NCBI RefSeq assembly: GCF_014204795.1
Contig: NZ_JACHMB010000001.1
Coordinates: 3,348,001 to 3,412,000, forward strand
Direction: 5' to 3'
DNA length: 64,000 bases
DNA from: Nonomuraea jabiensis
GTDB lineage: Bacteria > Actinomycetota > Actinomycetes > Streptosporangiales > Streptosporangiaceae
Part shown: positions 17,670 to 26,213 of the stretch, one piece after another
Layout: the number at the start of each line of letters is the position of its first letter
Position numbering within the stretch: the first letter of the stretch is position 1
The notes under the pieces: generated by a model
Database searches by the model: none
What the model saw: only the letters and a program-made list of their open reading frames with translations
Told to the model about the DNA's origin: nothing
Program-made: the position numbers and the translations under genes

Positions 17670-18197
17670 ATGAGACCCGAGCCGGGGCAGGTGCTCCACT
17701 TCTCCGAGGACCCGACGATCGAGCGGTTCGTCCCGCACGTGGCGCCGACGTCGAAGTTGAAAGAGTCGTACGTGTGGGCCGTCGATCACGACCGCTGCCC
17801 CGACTACTGGTTCCCGCGCGCCTGCCCGCGGGCCATGGCCTGGGTGGGACCGCGCACCACCGAGGAGGACGCGGCCCGGATCATCGGCGCGGGGTGCGGC
17901 GAGCGGGTGCACGCCATCGAGTACGGCTGGCTCCAGGCGATCAGAGAGGTCCGGCTGTACGCCTACCGGCTGCCCGCGGACGGCTTCGCGCCCATCGGCG
18001 ACCCGCCGTCCGCCGTGGTCTCCACGGCGGCCGTGACGCCGCTCGGTCCGCCGGAACGCGTGGGCGACCTGTTCGAGCTGCACGAGGAGGCGGGGATCCA
18101 GCTCAGGGTGCTGCCCAGCCTGTGGCCGTTCTGGGACGAGGTGATCGCCAGCACGCTGGAGTTCAGCGGGATCAGGCTGCGCAACGCCCGTCGATGA
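17670..18197 (+). CDS. DUF6886-like cytoplasmic protein
   Basis: This 175-aa soluble protein begins with LHFSEDPTIERFVPH and carries YVWAVDHDRCPDYWFPRACPR and EYGWLQAIRE, strongly conserved-looking motifs of an actinobacterial family that I recall as DUF6886. No enzymatic motif can be named. Its last 26 bases overlap the end of the convergent reductase gene. Confidence 0.7.
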   Translation: MRPEPGQVLHFSEDPTIERFVPHVAPTSKLKESYVWAVDHDRCPDYWFPRACPRAMAWVGPRTTEEDAARIIGAGCGERVHAIEYGWLQAIREVRLYAYRLPADGFAPIGDPPSAVVSTAAVTPLGPPERVGDLFELHEEAGIQLRVLPSLWPFWDEVIASTLEFSGIRLRNARR

Positions 18198-19134
18198 GGG
18201 CCTGCAGCGTCTCCAGCGGCATCGAGCCGGGCGGCCGCTTCTCCTGCGCGAACGTGTTGGCCTCGCGCCGCAGCACCTCGTTGACCGGGGTGGGCACGCC
18301 GTGCAGGCGGCCGAGCAGCACGATCTCGCCGTTGAGGTAGTCGGCCTCGATGGAGCCGCTGCCCCTGGCCAGGCTCTGCCACGACGACCCGCCGCCGCGG
18401 GCGATGCCCTCGATGTGCCGGACGTCCACCTGGTGGCCGCGCAGGCTCGCCTCTTCCTCAGGCGTGGAGTACGCGATCCCGGCCCGGTCGAGCAGGGCTC
18501 TGGCCTCGGCCCTGGCCACCTCGACCACCTTCTCCCTGCCGGGAGCGTGGCCCACGAGCGCCTCCACGGCATTGCCCAGGTTGCTGAGCAGCTTGCCGTG
18601 CTTCCAGCGCATGACGTCGGTCTGGGTCAGGCCCACCAGGCCGTGCTTGCCGAGGTCGCCGGCGATCCGCTCGGCGAGGTCGTCCACACCCTGGGGATAG
18701 CGCCCGACATGGAGCAGGCCCGAGTACGGGTGCCCGTGGGCGGCGACGACGCCGGGCTCCAGATGCTGGGCCGGCAGCCACACGCAGATGCCGTAAACGC
18801 GGTCGAACCGCCGCAGGACCATGCGCTCGTTGGCCACGCCGTTCTGGGCGCAGGCCACGGGCAGGTCGGACGGCCAGCCGGCCAGCGCGGAGACGGTGTC
18901 CTGGGACTTGGTGGCCAGGATCAGCACGTCGTCGTCACGCGCGGGGACGGGGCCGTCGGCGGCGGGGATGTCGAGGGTCTCGGTGGATTCGGGGGTGATC
19001 AGCCGCAGGCCGTCACGCTTGAGTGCCTCGTAGTGGGCGCCTCTCGCGACGAGGAGAACGTCGTGCCCGCCTTGGTGGAGGCGGGCACCGATGGTTCCGC
19101 CGACTGCTCCTGCTCCGATCACTATGTAGCGCAT
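18172..19134 (-). CDS. PanE/ApbA-family 2-dehydropantoate 2-reductase-like
   Basis: The 320-aa protein starts with the NADP-binding glycine motif IGAGAVGGTIGARL. It has the central Lys region MRWKHGKLLSNLGN and the C-terminal ketopantoate-reductase motif (IEADYLNGEI). The family reduces ketopantoate to pantoate for coenzyme A, but actinomycetes have several paralogs acting on other 2-oxo acids. With no panB or panC nearby the substrate is open. The gene runs with the GT2 gene 12 bases upstream, possibly as one transcript. Confidence 0.8.
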   Translation of the reverse strand: MRYIVIGAGAVGGTIGARLHQGGHDVLLVARGAHYEALKRDGLRLITPESTETLDIPAADGPVPARDDDVLILATKSQDTVSALAGWPSDLPVACAQNGVANERMVLRRFDRVYGICVWLPAQHLEPGVVAAHGHPYSGLLHVGRYPQGVDDLAERIAGDLGKHGLVGLTQTDVMRWKHGKLLSNLGNAVEALVGHAPGREKVVEVARAEARALLDRAGIAYSTPEEEASLRGHQVDVRHIEGIARGGGSSWQSLARGSGSIEADYLNGEIVLLGRLHGVPTPVNEVLRREANTFAQEKRPPGSMPLETLQALIDGRCAA

Positions 19135-19146
19135 TGTCCAAGGATG

Positions 19147-19875
19147 TCACTTTGCGAGGGCGACCTGGGTCTGCGCCGGCACGGCTGACCCCCGCATCCG
19201 CTCCCGCATGATCGTCTTGAGCACGCGCCAGCCGTCGCGCACCGCGTTCAGGTTGCTCACGCCGTGGATGCGGGAGCGCTCGTGGCTGGGGACCTCGTGG
19301 ATGATGAGGCCGGCCTGGGCGGCGCGGACGTTCATCAGGGTCTCGATCTCGAAGCCGTCGCAGTCGAGCTCGAGGGCGTCGAGGTGGCGGGCCCAGAAGG
19401 CGTTGTAGCCGTAGCAGAGGTCCGTGTAGCGGGTGCCGTAGAGCAGGTTGGTCATCCCGGTGAGGACCTTGTTGCCGAGCGAGCGGATCGGACTGAGGTC
19501 GTCCGAGCCGCCACCAGGGGCGTACCTGGAGCCCTTGGCGAAGTCGGCGCCGTCGAGGAGGGTGGAGACGAAGGAGTGGATCTCCCGGCCGTCGGTCGAG
19601 CCGTCGGCGTCGATCATGACGATGATGTCGCCGCGGGCGGCCTGGAAGCCCTCGATGAGGGCGTTGCCCTTACCGCGCCGGCTCTGCACGACGACCCGGA
19701 GGTCGGGGCGCAGCCTGCGCGCTACGGCGACGGTGTCGTCGGTCGAGTTGCCGTCGACCAGGATCACCTCGTCGATCCAGTCGGGCAGCGTAGCGAAGAC
19801 GTGGGGAAGGTTCTCGGCCTCGTTCATCGCGGGGACGATGACACTGACGCTGGCGGCGAAAGGCTGCTTGTTCAT
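19147..19875 (-). CDS. Family 2 glycosyltransferase, polyprenyl-phosphate type
   Basis: The 242-aa GT-A protein has the sugar-nucleotide motifs SVIVPAMNEAENL, ILVDGNSTDDT and the DXD-like MIDADGS, and the C-terminal HEVPSHERSRIHGVSNL region typical of dolichol-/polyprenyl-phosphate hexosyltransferases. There are no membrane helices, so it acts at the inner membrane face on a lipid carrier. The start is uncertain: ATG 19875 is used, but GGGGAG sits 13 bases away and would serve a TTG at 19884 better; a GTG at 19896 is also in frame. Confidence 0.78.
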   Translation of the reverse strand: MNKQPFAASVSVIVPAMNEAENLPHVFATLPDWIDEVILVDGNSTDDTVAVARRLRPDLRVVVQSRRGKGNALIEGFQAARGDIIVMIDADGSTDGREIHSFVSTLLDGADFAKGSRYAPGGGSDDLSPIRSLGNKVLTGMTNLLYGTRYTDLCYGYNAFWARHLDALELDCDGFEIETLMNVRAAQAGLIIHEVPSHERSRIHGVSNLNAVRDGWRVLKTIMRERMRGSAVPAQTQVALAK

Positions 19876-19926
19876 GGAATCAAGATGACTCCCCACACAT
19901 GCAAGTCACTTGACACCGCCTTGCAT

Positions 19927-19948
19927 TGGTCCGTCATTTATCGGACCA
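19927..19948 (-). terminator. Hairpin overlapping the stop of the P-loop kinase
   Basis: A perfect 7-bp inverted repeat (tggtccg / cggacca) around an 8-base AT-rich loop covers the kinase stop codon at 19938. It probably ends the lysS-kinase transcript. Confidence 0.5.
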
Positions 19949-20468
19949 GCGCCTCCGCGGCCCTCGCGATGATCTCGTCGACGGTCTCCTCCGGGGTCTG
20001 GCGGGTGGTGTCCAGCCACAGGCCGATGCGCGGGGTCTCGGCCCGGAGCGACCCGTCGAGCTGGGCAATCGTCCAGTCGGAGCCGTAACCGACCTTGGGG
20101 CGGGCACGTTCGCGGCGATCCACTTCATCCGGGTCGGGCGCCAGGACGATTACATGAAGAGGACGAGTATGAATCAATTTCGTAAACCGTTCCAAGTCCG
20201 GTCCAAGAATGACGTCCTGGACTATTGGCGTGAATCCGGCTTCGAAATACAGGTCCGCGGTGTTGGCCGCTATCCGGTGACGCAGGTGCAGCTGGCGGAC
20301 CGCCTCGCCGTCGAGGTCGGGGGTCATCTCGGCGCGGCCGCCCACGACCATGCGGCGGAAGGCGTCGCCGCGCACGTGGGCGGAGCGCGGCAGCCGCTCG
20401 GCCAGCGCCTGCGCCACCGTGGACTTGCCGGCGGCCGAGATGCCGGTGATCAGGACGGCGCCGTTCAC
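19938..20468 (-). CDS. P-loop kinase/phosphotransferase coupled to lysS
   Basis: The 176-aa protein opens with Walker A GISAAGKST (about 8-16) followed by a lid and acceptor region (VRGDAFRRMVVGG). It resembles the chloramphenicol phosphotransferase/adenylylsulfate kinase/zeta-toxin group of small P-loop kinases. It starts at a GTG that overlaps the lysS stop (GTGA), so translation is coupled to lysyl-tRNA synthetase. That tight linkage may indicate a linked function, but the substrate is unknown. A hairpin follows the stop. Confidence 0.75.
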   Translation of the reverse strand: MNGAVLITGISAAGKSTVAQALAERLPRSAHVRGDAFRRMVVGGRAEMTPDLDGEAVRQLHLRHRIAANTADLYFEAGFTPIVQDVILGPDLERFTKLIHTRPLHVIVLAPDPDEVDRRERARPKVGYGSDWTIAQLDGSLRAETPRIGLWLDTTRQTPEETVDEIIARAAEALVR

Positions 20469-22066
20469 GTGCCGACCAGCTTCCGCACCCGGTCGGCGCC
20501 TATGGACAGCAGCAGCGTGGGCAGCCTGGGGCCGGTGTCGCGGCCGACCAGCAGCCTGTAGAGCAGGGCGAAGAAGGCCCGCTGCGCCGCCTTCAGCTCG
20601 GGCGTCGCCTTGGCGTCGGCCGGCAGGCCCGCCTGGAGCTTCGGGACGCCGTACACGAGCGTGGTGAGGCTGTCCAGCGACCAGTCGTCCAGCCCGTCGG
20701 ACAGCAGCCGCAGCGACTCGCGCTCGTCCTGGCCGAGCGAGTCGAGCAGCTCCTCGTCCGGCTCCTCGCGCACGCGCGTGCGCTCCTCGGCGGGCACGTG
20801 GGCATCGACCCAGCGCTGCGCCCGGTCCAGGCGCGGGCGGGCCTCGTCGAGCGCCTCGATCGCGTCGAGGTCGCGCAGGATCCGCAGGGTCTGCTCGGCG
20901 TCGCCGGTCGTGACGTCCACGATGGAGGCCAGCGTCCGGTACGGGACCGGGCGCGGAGTGGCCGGCAGCGGGCCCGCGGCCGTGCCCACCGCCCTCCTGT
21001 ACGCGGCCAGCTCGGCGGGCTGCCCCTGACCGTCCGCGATCTTGCGCCCCAGGGCGTCCCACTCGTCGTAGAGCCGCTGGATCTCCTGGTCGAAGGCGAT
21101 CTTGAAGGACTGGGCGGGCTTGCGGCGGGCGTACAACCAGCGCAGCACCGGCGCCTCCATGATCTCCAGCGCGTCGGCCGGAGTCGGCACGTCGCCCTTG
21201 GAGCTGCTCATCTTGGCCATGCCGGTGATGCCGACGAACGCGTACATGGGGCCGATCGGCTGCCGGCCGCCGAACACCTCGCCCACGATCTGGCCGCCGA
21301 CGATCCACGCCGAGCCGGGAGAGTGGTGATCGACCCCCGACGGCTCGAAGACCACGCCCTCGTAGGCCCAGCGCATCGGCCAGTCGACCTTCCAGACGAG
21401 CTTGCCGCGGTCGTGCTCGGCCAGGCGCACGGTCTCGCCGAAGCCGCACTCGCAGGTGTAGGCCAGCTCGGTGGTCGCGTCGTCGTACGCGGTGACCGTC
21501 GTCAGGTCGCGCTCGCACAGGTCGCAGTACGGCTTGTACGGGAAGTACTCCTCCACCTGCTTCGACCGGTAGCGGGAGAGCACGGCGTCGATCTTCGCGC
21601 GCTCGCGCACGGCCAGCAGGATCTGCTCGCGGTAGGCGCCGCGCGTGTACTGCTCGGTCTGGCTGATGCCGCGGTATTCGACGCCCAGCTCCTCCAGGGC
21701 CCGGATCATGGGCGCCTTGAAGTGCTCGGCCCAGCTGGCGTACGAGCTGCCGGGAGGGGCGGGCACCGAGGTCAGCGGCTTGCCGATGTGCTCGGCCCAC
21801 GACGGGTCGACGCCCGCGGGCACCCTGCGGAAGCGGTCGTAGTCGTCCCAGGACAGCAGGTGCACGCACTCGACGCCGCGCCGCCGGATCTCGTCGGCCA
21901 CCAGGTGGGGGGTCATGACCTCGCGCAGGTTGCCCAGGTGGATCGGGCCCGACGGGCTCAGGCCCGAGGCGCAGACGATCGGTTTGCCGGGCGCGCGCCG
22001 CTCGGCCTCGCTGATGACCTCGTCCGCGAACCTGGAGACCCAGTCGGTCTCGGCACTTTCCGCCAT
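20465..22066 (-). CDS. lysS: Class I lysyl-tRNA synthetase
   Basis: This 533-aa enzyme charges tRNA-Lys and is the class I (archaeal/spirochaete-type) form, which Streptomyces and relatives also carry. The HIGH motif appears as PIHLGN (about 41-46) and KMSKS as KMSSSKG. Two CxxC-type clusters (CDLCERD and CECGFG) form the inserted zinc finger. The rest matches the family's anticodon-binding helical domain. ATG 22066 (MAESAETD) is preferred over an upstream in-frame GTG at 22150, although its ribosome site is weak. An IS element begins 116 bases upstream, so the native promoter is confined to that short stretch or lies beyond the insertion. Confidence 0.92.
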   Translation of the reverse strand: MAESAETDWVSRFADEVISEAERRAPGKPIVCASGLSPSGPIHLGNLREVMTPHLVADEIRRRGVECVHLLSWDDYDRFRRVPAGVDPSWAEHIGKPLTSVPAPPGSSYASWAEHFKAPMIRALEELGVEYRGISQTEQYTRGAYREQILLAVRERAKIDAVLSRYRSKQVEEYFPYKPYCDLCERDLTTVTAYDDATTELAYTCECGFGETVRLAEHDRGKLVWKVDWPMRWAYEGVVFEPSGVDHHSPGSAWIVGGQIVGEVFGGRQPIGPMYAFVGITGMAKMSSSKGDVPTPADALEIMEAPVLRWLYARRKPAQSFKIAFDQEIQRLYDEWDALGRKIADGQGQPAELAAYRRAVGTAAGPLPATPRPVPYRTLASIVDVTTGDAEQTLRILRDLDAIEALDEARPRLDRAQRWVDAHVPAEERTRVREEPDEELLDSLGQDERESLRLLSDGLDDWSLDSLTTLVYGVPKLQAGLPADAKATPELKAAQRAFFALLYRLLVGRDTGPRLPTLLLSIGADRVRKLVGT

Positions 22067-22143
22067 CGCGCCATTCTTGCGGCTCCGCGCCGCCCAAGCC
22101 AACGCGTTACCAACCAAACCCGCCGTGTCGCCGGTCCTCGGGT

Positions 22144-22175
22144 CGCCCACCCGGCGCCGGAGCGGCGGGTGGGCG
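22144..22175 (-). terminator. Terminator of the xylA operon, now separated by the IS
   Basis: A perfect 10-bp inverted repeat (cgcccacccg / cgggtgggcg) lies just beyond the IS left end. Before insertion it would have been about 7 bases after the stop codon of the Gfo/Idh gene, the normal place for that operon's terminator. Confidence 0.6.
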
Positions 22176-22181
22176 GGGCCG

Positions 22182-22201
22182 CTAGACGAGTAAGTCCTAA
22201 G
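22182..22201 (+). repeat. Left terminal inverted repeat of the IS
   Basis: The sequence ctagacgagtaagtcctaag is the exact reverse complement of the right end at 23151-23170. Confidence 0.92.
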
Positions 22202-22206
22202 TCGGG

Positions 22207-23100
22207 TCAGTGGTCGTAGGCGATCAGGGATCGGGTGATGGGCTGGCCGGTGGCTCGGTTGTGCCAGATGGCGGCGGTCAGGGCCAGGATGCGCTGGGCG
22301 ATGCGGGCGCCGACCCCGGTGACGGTGCGTCCGCCGTGCAGTTCCAGGTCGAGCTGGCCCTTGAGCGTGTCGTTGACGGACTCAATCAGCTGGCGGATCG
22401 GCTTGAGCAGCTCTTCGCCGGGGCGAGGGGTGCGGTTGCGGTAGGACGGGCGCAGCAGCCGCACGCCGCGCTCGGCCAGGAAGGTGTCCAGTTCGGCGGA
22501 GATGTAGCCCTTGTCAGCGACGATGAGCAGGCCGGGCCGGTCGGCGAGCAGGTGCGGGTCGTGCTCGCAGATGGCCATCAACACCTGGCGTTCGTCGATG
22601 TTGGGGGTGGCCAGGGCCCAGGTGATGGGTAGTCCGGCGGGGGTGCAGATGAGGTGCAGGCGCAGGCCCCAGAAGTAGCGGGAGTGGGAGCGGCAGTAGC
22701 CGTAGCCGGCCCAGCCGGCCAGGTTCGAGCGTTGGGTGGTGGGGCGGGAGCGGCCGCATTCGATCGGAGTGGAGTCGGCCACCCACACCGCATCGCTCCA
22801 CAGGTCGGTGTCGGATGCCAGCGCCCGGATGGCCCGTTTGAGCAGCGGCAGGGCCTTGTGCAGGCGTTTGTTGTAGCCGGACTGGCCGGGCAGGTAGGGG
22901 AAGGCGCCGGGCAGGTGCTTGGGGACGTAGCGCAGCCAGCGCGCCTCGGAGTGGATGCCGAGCAGGACCTGGGCGACGGCCAGGGTGAGCAGTTCGGCGT
23001 CGGTGAGTTTCGGCTTGCGTCCCAGTCGTGGCTGATGTCCGAGCCAGTCGTCGATGCTGACGTACAGTGCGGTGAGAAGGGTGTTGAGGTCTGTTGTCAC
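22207..23100 (-). CDS. IS982-family-type transposase
   Basis: The 297-aa DDE transposase has the catalytic acids in VWVADSTPIECGRSR (first D), LLIVADKGYIS (second D) and a C-terminal Glu in the region LIESVNDTLKGQLDL. A basic segment follows as expected. The length equals full IS982-type enzymes, the GTG start lies 50 bases inside the right repeat, and no frameshift is seen, so it should be functional. Confidence 0.9.
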   Translation of the reverse strand: MTTDLNTLLTALYVSIDDWLGHQPRLGRKPKLTDAELLTLAVAQVLLGIHSEARWLRYVPKHLPGAFPYLPGQSGYNKRLHKALPLLKRAIRALASDTDLWSDAVWVADSTPIECGRSRPTTQRSNLAGWAGYGYCRSHSRYFWGLRLHLICTPAGLPITWALATPNIDERQVLMAICEHDPHLLADRPGLLIVADKGYISAELDTFLAERGVRLLRPSYRNRTPRPGEELLKPIRQLIESVNDTLKGQLDLELHGGRTVTGVGARIAQRILALTAAIWHNRATGQPITRSLIAYDH

Positions 23101-23150
23101 AAACCGATCGTCAACACCCTTCGTTATGTACGCACTCCGTACCGCAGCTA

Positions 23151-23170
23151 CTTAGGACTTACTCGTCTAG
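23151..23170 (-). repeat. Right terminal inverted repeat of the IS
   Basis: This is the exact reverse complement of 22182-22201. Its outer CTAG contains the TAG stop codon (minus strand, 23167-23169) of the neighbouring dehydrogenase gene. Confidence 0.92.
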
Positions 23171-24267
23171 AGGGTCGCCGCGTACGGGTCCCAGTCGGCG
23201 GGGAGCGGGTCCGGAGCGGTCGTGGTGGAGGTGATGGGCAGGAACTCCCCGCGCTCGCCGGACTCCGAGATGGCGCACATGAGCTCGAGCACGTGGTACG
23301 CCAGCTCCCCCGACGCCCGGTGCCCCGTGCCCGCCCGGAGCGACCTGGCCAGGTCGAGCACGCCGATGCCGCGCCCGGCCGTGGTGCCCGACACCGGCAG
23401 CTCGCGCCAGTCCGCGTCGCGCGCCCCCCGGGCCAGCAGCGGCCCCTCGAAGGTGTTGGGGTCGGGGAGCGACAGCGCGCCCTCGGTGCCGATGATCTCG
23501 ATCATCCGGCGGGGAACCGGCGAGTCGAAGCTGAACGTGGCCGTCGCCGTCGCCGTCCCCGGGAAGTCGAGCAGCGCGTTGACGTGCGTCGGGACGTCCA
23601 CGGGGAAGACCAGGCCCTCCTTGGGCCCCGAGCCGACGACGCGGTGCGGCCGCGCCTTGCGGGTGTCGGCCGCCACCCGGGTGACGGGCCCGAGCAGCGA
23701 CACCAGGGCGGTCAGGTAGTAGGGGCCGAGGTCGAAGAGCGGGCCGCCGCCCGGCTGGTAGAAGAACTCGGGGTTGGGGTGCCAGGACTCCGGCCCCAGG
23801 TTCTGGATGGCGGACGTGACGGCGACCGGCTCGCCGATGAGGCCGGAGCGCAGGGCGTGCAGGGCCGACTGGAGCCCGGCGCCCAGGAACGTGTCGGGGG
23901 CGCCGCCGACCCGCAGGCCCAGGTTGGCGGCCTCGGCCACGACCTTGGCGGCCTCGTCCACGTTCATGGCCAGCGGCTTCTCGCCGTACACGTGCTTGCC
24001 GGCGCGCAGCGCCTCCAGCGCGACGGCCGCGTGCGCGGACGGGACGGTGAGGTTGACGACGATCTCGACCTCGGGCACCGCCAGGACCGTGGCGAGGGTG
24101 CCCGACACGGGGACGCCGTACTCGGCCGCGACCGCGGCGGCCCGCACGGTGTCGATGTCCGCGAGGCCCAGCACGCGGACATCGGGGAAGGAGGTGAGGT
24201 TTCGGAGGTATTGGCCACTGATGTTCCCGGCGCCGACGAGGGCGACGCCGATGGGGCCGTTGCTCAA
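23167..24267 (-). CDS. Gfo/Idh/MocA-family sugar dehydrogenase
   Basis: The 366-aa protein has an N-terminal Rossmann domain (ALVGAGNISGQYLRNL, residues about 7-22), the conserved EKPLA motif (HVYGEKPLAMN) and the C-terminal Gfo/Idh domain with a GGGPLFDLGPYYL motif carrying catalytic-region residues. It oxidises or reduces a sugar or inositol with NAD(P). It starts at a TTG that overlaps the isomerase stop (TTGA) and has GGAGGG just upstream. The stop TAG is formed by the CTAG at the IS junction and would be the same in the uninterrupted site. It is the last gene of the xylA operon. Confidence 0.85.
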   Translation of the reverse strand: MSNGPIGVALVGAGNISGQYLRNLTSFPDVRVLGLADIDTVRAAAVAAEYGVPVSGTLATVLAVPEVEIVVNLTVPSAHAAVALEALRAGKHVYGEKPLAMNVDEAAKVVAEAANLGLRVGGAPDTFLGAGLQSALHALRSGLIGEPVAVTSAIQNLGPESWHPNPEFFYQPGGGPLFDLGPYYLTALVSLLGPVTRVAADTRKARPHRVVGSGPKEGLVFPVDVPTHVNALLDFPGTATATATFSFDSPVPRRMIEIIGTEGALSLPDPNTFEGPLLARGARDADWRELPVSGTTAGRGIGVLDLARSLRAGTGHRASGELAYHVLELMCAISESGERGEFLPITSTTTAPDPLPADWDPYAATL

Positions 24268-25007
24268 GAGCCCTCCAGGGAGGTGAGGTAGGCGTGGCTG
24301 TCCGCGAGAGCGGCGAAGATGTCGGTCGCGCACTCGTCGAGCTCGACGATGCGCCAGGCGTCGGGCGCGGCGGCGAGGATCTCGGGCACCGGCATGACAC
24401 CGCGGCCCACCGCGGTGTGCGGCTCGCCCTTGACCACCGGGCCGTCCTTGACGTGCAGCGCCAGGATGCGCTCGGAGAGGCGGCCGAGCAGGGCGGGCAC
24501 GTCCGCGCCGCCCACCGCCGCCCAGTAGGTGTCGATCTCCAGGAACACCTCGGGAGCGAGCAGGTCGGCCAGCACCTCGATGGCGTGCCGGCCGTCGATC
24601 TCGGGCTCGATCTCCCACCAGTGGTTGTGGTAGCCGATCCGCATCCCGTACCGGGCCGCCTGCTCGGCGAAGCCGTTCAGGAGATCGGCCGTGCGCGACA
24701 GGCCGTCGCGCGTGGTGAACTCCTCGTGCTCGATGCCGCCGGGGATGATCACCAGGTCGGTGCCGACCGTGGCGATGGCGTCGAAGACCTCCGCCGGCTC
24801 CTTGCTGAGCAGCGCGTACGCGTGCGTGCTCGACACCGTCAGCCCCAGGTCGTCCATGACCTCGCGGAAGCCCTTGGGGTCCGTCGTGGGGTCGAAGGGC
24901 TCCACGGCCAGGTAGCCGATCTCCGCGATCCGGCTCAGCACCGTGTCGCGGTCGGCCGCCAGCGCGTCCCTGACGGTGTAGAGCTGGACACTGATGGGTT
25001 TCGTCAT
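24264..25007 (-). CDS. TIM-barrel sugar isomerase/epimerase
   Basis: This 247-aa protein is an AP-endonuclease-2-type TIM barrel (IolE/IolI/xylose-isomerase-like). Metal-ligand-type residues appear in [24 protein letters not shown], and LHVKDGP. It probably interconverts ketoses or keto-inositols. Its ATG overlaps the xylA stop (ATGA) and its stop overlaps the next gene, so the three are made as a coupled unit. Confidence 0.82.
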   Translation of the reverse strand: MTKPISVQLYTVRDALAADRDTVLSRIAEIGYLAVEPFDPTTDPKGFREVMDDLGLTVSSTHAYALLSKEPAEVFDAIATVGTDLVIIPGGIEHEEFTTRDGLSRTADLLNGFAEQAARYGMRIGYHNHWWEIEPEIDGRHAIEVLADLLAPEVFLEIDTYWAAVGGADVPALLGRLSERILALHVKDGPVVKGEPHTAVGRGVMPVPEILAAAPDAWRIVELDECATDIFAALADSHAYLTSLEGS

Positions 25008-26155
25008 CCGCGTACCCCCAGGAGGTGCTCGAGTGCGAGCTGGTTGAGCCGGGTGAAGTGGAAGCCGCGGGCGGCGGCCACCTCGGGGTCGAAGTCGTCC
25101 TTGGCCAGGTCGGCCCAGGTCTCGCCCGGCGCCAGCGTAGGCTGGGCGAGCTCGTCCACGCGGGAGGCGCGCAGGGCCTCCTGCACCTCGGGGTCGGCGC
25201 GGAAGGCCCGCGACTTCTCCTTGAGGATCAGGTAGGTGCGCATGTTCGCGGCCGCCGAGTCCCACACGTCCTGGGCGTCCTCGGTGCGCAGCGGCTTGTA
25301 GTCGAAGTGGCGGGGGCCGTCGTAGCCGCCGTTCTCCAGCAGGTCGACCAGGAAGAAGGCGCTCTTGAGGTCGCCGTGGCCGAAGATCAGGTCCTGGTCG
25401 TACTTGGGGCCGTGCTGGCCGTTGAGGTCGAGGTGGAAGAGCTTGCCGTGCCACAGCGCCTGCGCGATGCCGTGCACGAAGTTGAGCCCGGCCATCTGCT
25501 CGTGGCCGACCTCGGGGTTGAGGCCCACCATCTCAGGGTGCTCCAGCTCGTTGATCAGCGCCAGGGCGTGGCCGATCGTGGGCAGGAGGATGTCGCCGCG
25601 CGGCTCGTTCGGCTTGGGCTCGAGGGCGAAGCGGAGGTCGTAGCCGCGCTCCAGCACGTACGAGCAGAGCGTGTCCAGGCCCTCCTTGTAGCGGTCGAGC
25701 GCGGCCTTGACGTCCTTGGCGGCGTCGGACTCGGCGCCCTCGCGGCCGCCCCAGCACACGTACGTCTTGGCGCCGAGCGAGGCGGCCAGGTCGATGTTCC
25801 TGATCACCTTGCGCAGCGCGTACCGGCGGACGTCGCGGTCGTTGCTGGTGAACGCGCCGTCCTTGAAGACCGGGTGGGTGAACAGGTTCGTGGTGGCCAT
25901 CGGGACCTTCATCCCGGTCTCGTCCAGGGCCTTCCTGAACGCGGCGATGGCCTTGTCCCGGTCGGGCTCGACGGCGAGCAGGTCGTCGTCGTGGAAGGTG
26001 ACGCCGTACGCGCCCAGCTCCGAGAGCTTGTGGACGGTCTCCACCGGGTCGAGCGGCGCCCGCGAGGCGTCGCCGAAGGGGTCGCGCGCCTGCCAGCCGA
26101 CCGTCCAGAGGCCGAAGGTGAACCGGTCGGTCGGGGTCGGGATGAAATCGGTCAT
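25004..26155 (-). CDS. xylA: Xylose isomerase
   Basis: The 383-aa enzyme converts D-xylose to D-xylulose (and glucose to fructose in vitro). It is a Streptomyces-type class I XylA: VTFHDDDL with the catalytic His, [10 protein letters not shown], metal ligands and Lys in [21 protein letters not shown], and [15 protein letters not shown]. Length equals the family norm. It heads the coupled operon and is divergent from a ROK regulator 58 bases away. No xylulokinase follows, unlike the usual xylAB pair. Confidence 0.93.
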   Translation of the reverse strand: MTDFIPTPTDRFTFGLWTVGWQARDPFGDASRAPLDPVETVHKLSELGAYGVTFHDDDLLAVEPDRDKAIAAFRKALDETGMKVPMATTNLFTHPVFKDGAFTSNDRDVRRYALRKVIRNIDLAASLGAKTYVCWGGREGAESDAAKDVKAALDRYKEGLDTLCSYVLERGYDLRFALEPKPNEPRGDILLPTIGHALALINELEHPEMVGLNPEVGHEQMAGLNFVHGIAQALWHGKLFHLDLNGQHGPKYDQDLIFGHGDLKSAFFLVDLLENGGYDGPRHFDYKPLRTEDAQDVWDSAAANMRTYLILKEKSRAFRADPEVQEALRASRVDELAQPTLAPGETWADLAKDDFDPEVAAARGFHFTRLNQLALEHLLGVRG

Positions 26156-26181
26156 TTAGGTGCGCTCCTCGGGGATTAGTC

Positions 26182-26199
26182 CATAATCTGTACATAATC
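26182..26199. promoter_or_regulatory. Candidate ROK operator and divergent promoters
   Basis: In the 58-bp gap between xylA and the ROK gene, the heptamer CATAATC occurs twice, 11 bases apart (26182-26188 and 26193-26199), one helical turn. The AT-rich elements also resemble -10 sites, so bound regulator would block both promoters. Confidence 0.5.
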
Positions 26200-26213
26200 C
26201 TGAGGAGGCAGGC

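Larger units (their letters stand above)
22182..23170 (-). mobile_element. IS982-family-type insertion sequence
   Basis: The element of about 0.98 kb has perfect 20-bp terminal inverted repeats that start with CTAG and one transposase gene filling nearly all of it. CTAG is itself palindromic, so it could be a 4-bp target duplication instead of part of the repeats; the element then spans 22186-23166. Intact ends and frame suggest a recent and possibly active insertion. Confidence 0.9.

Noticed and set aside
22182..23170. IS insertion disrupting a gene
   Set aside because: The reconstructed target keeps the Gfo/Idh stop codon intact and lies between genes; lysS is 116 bases away and complete.
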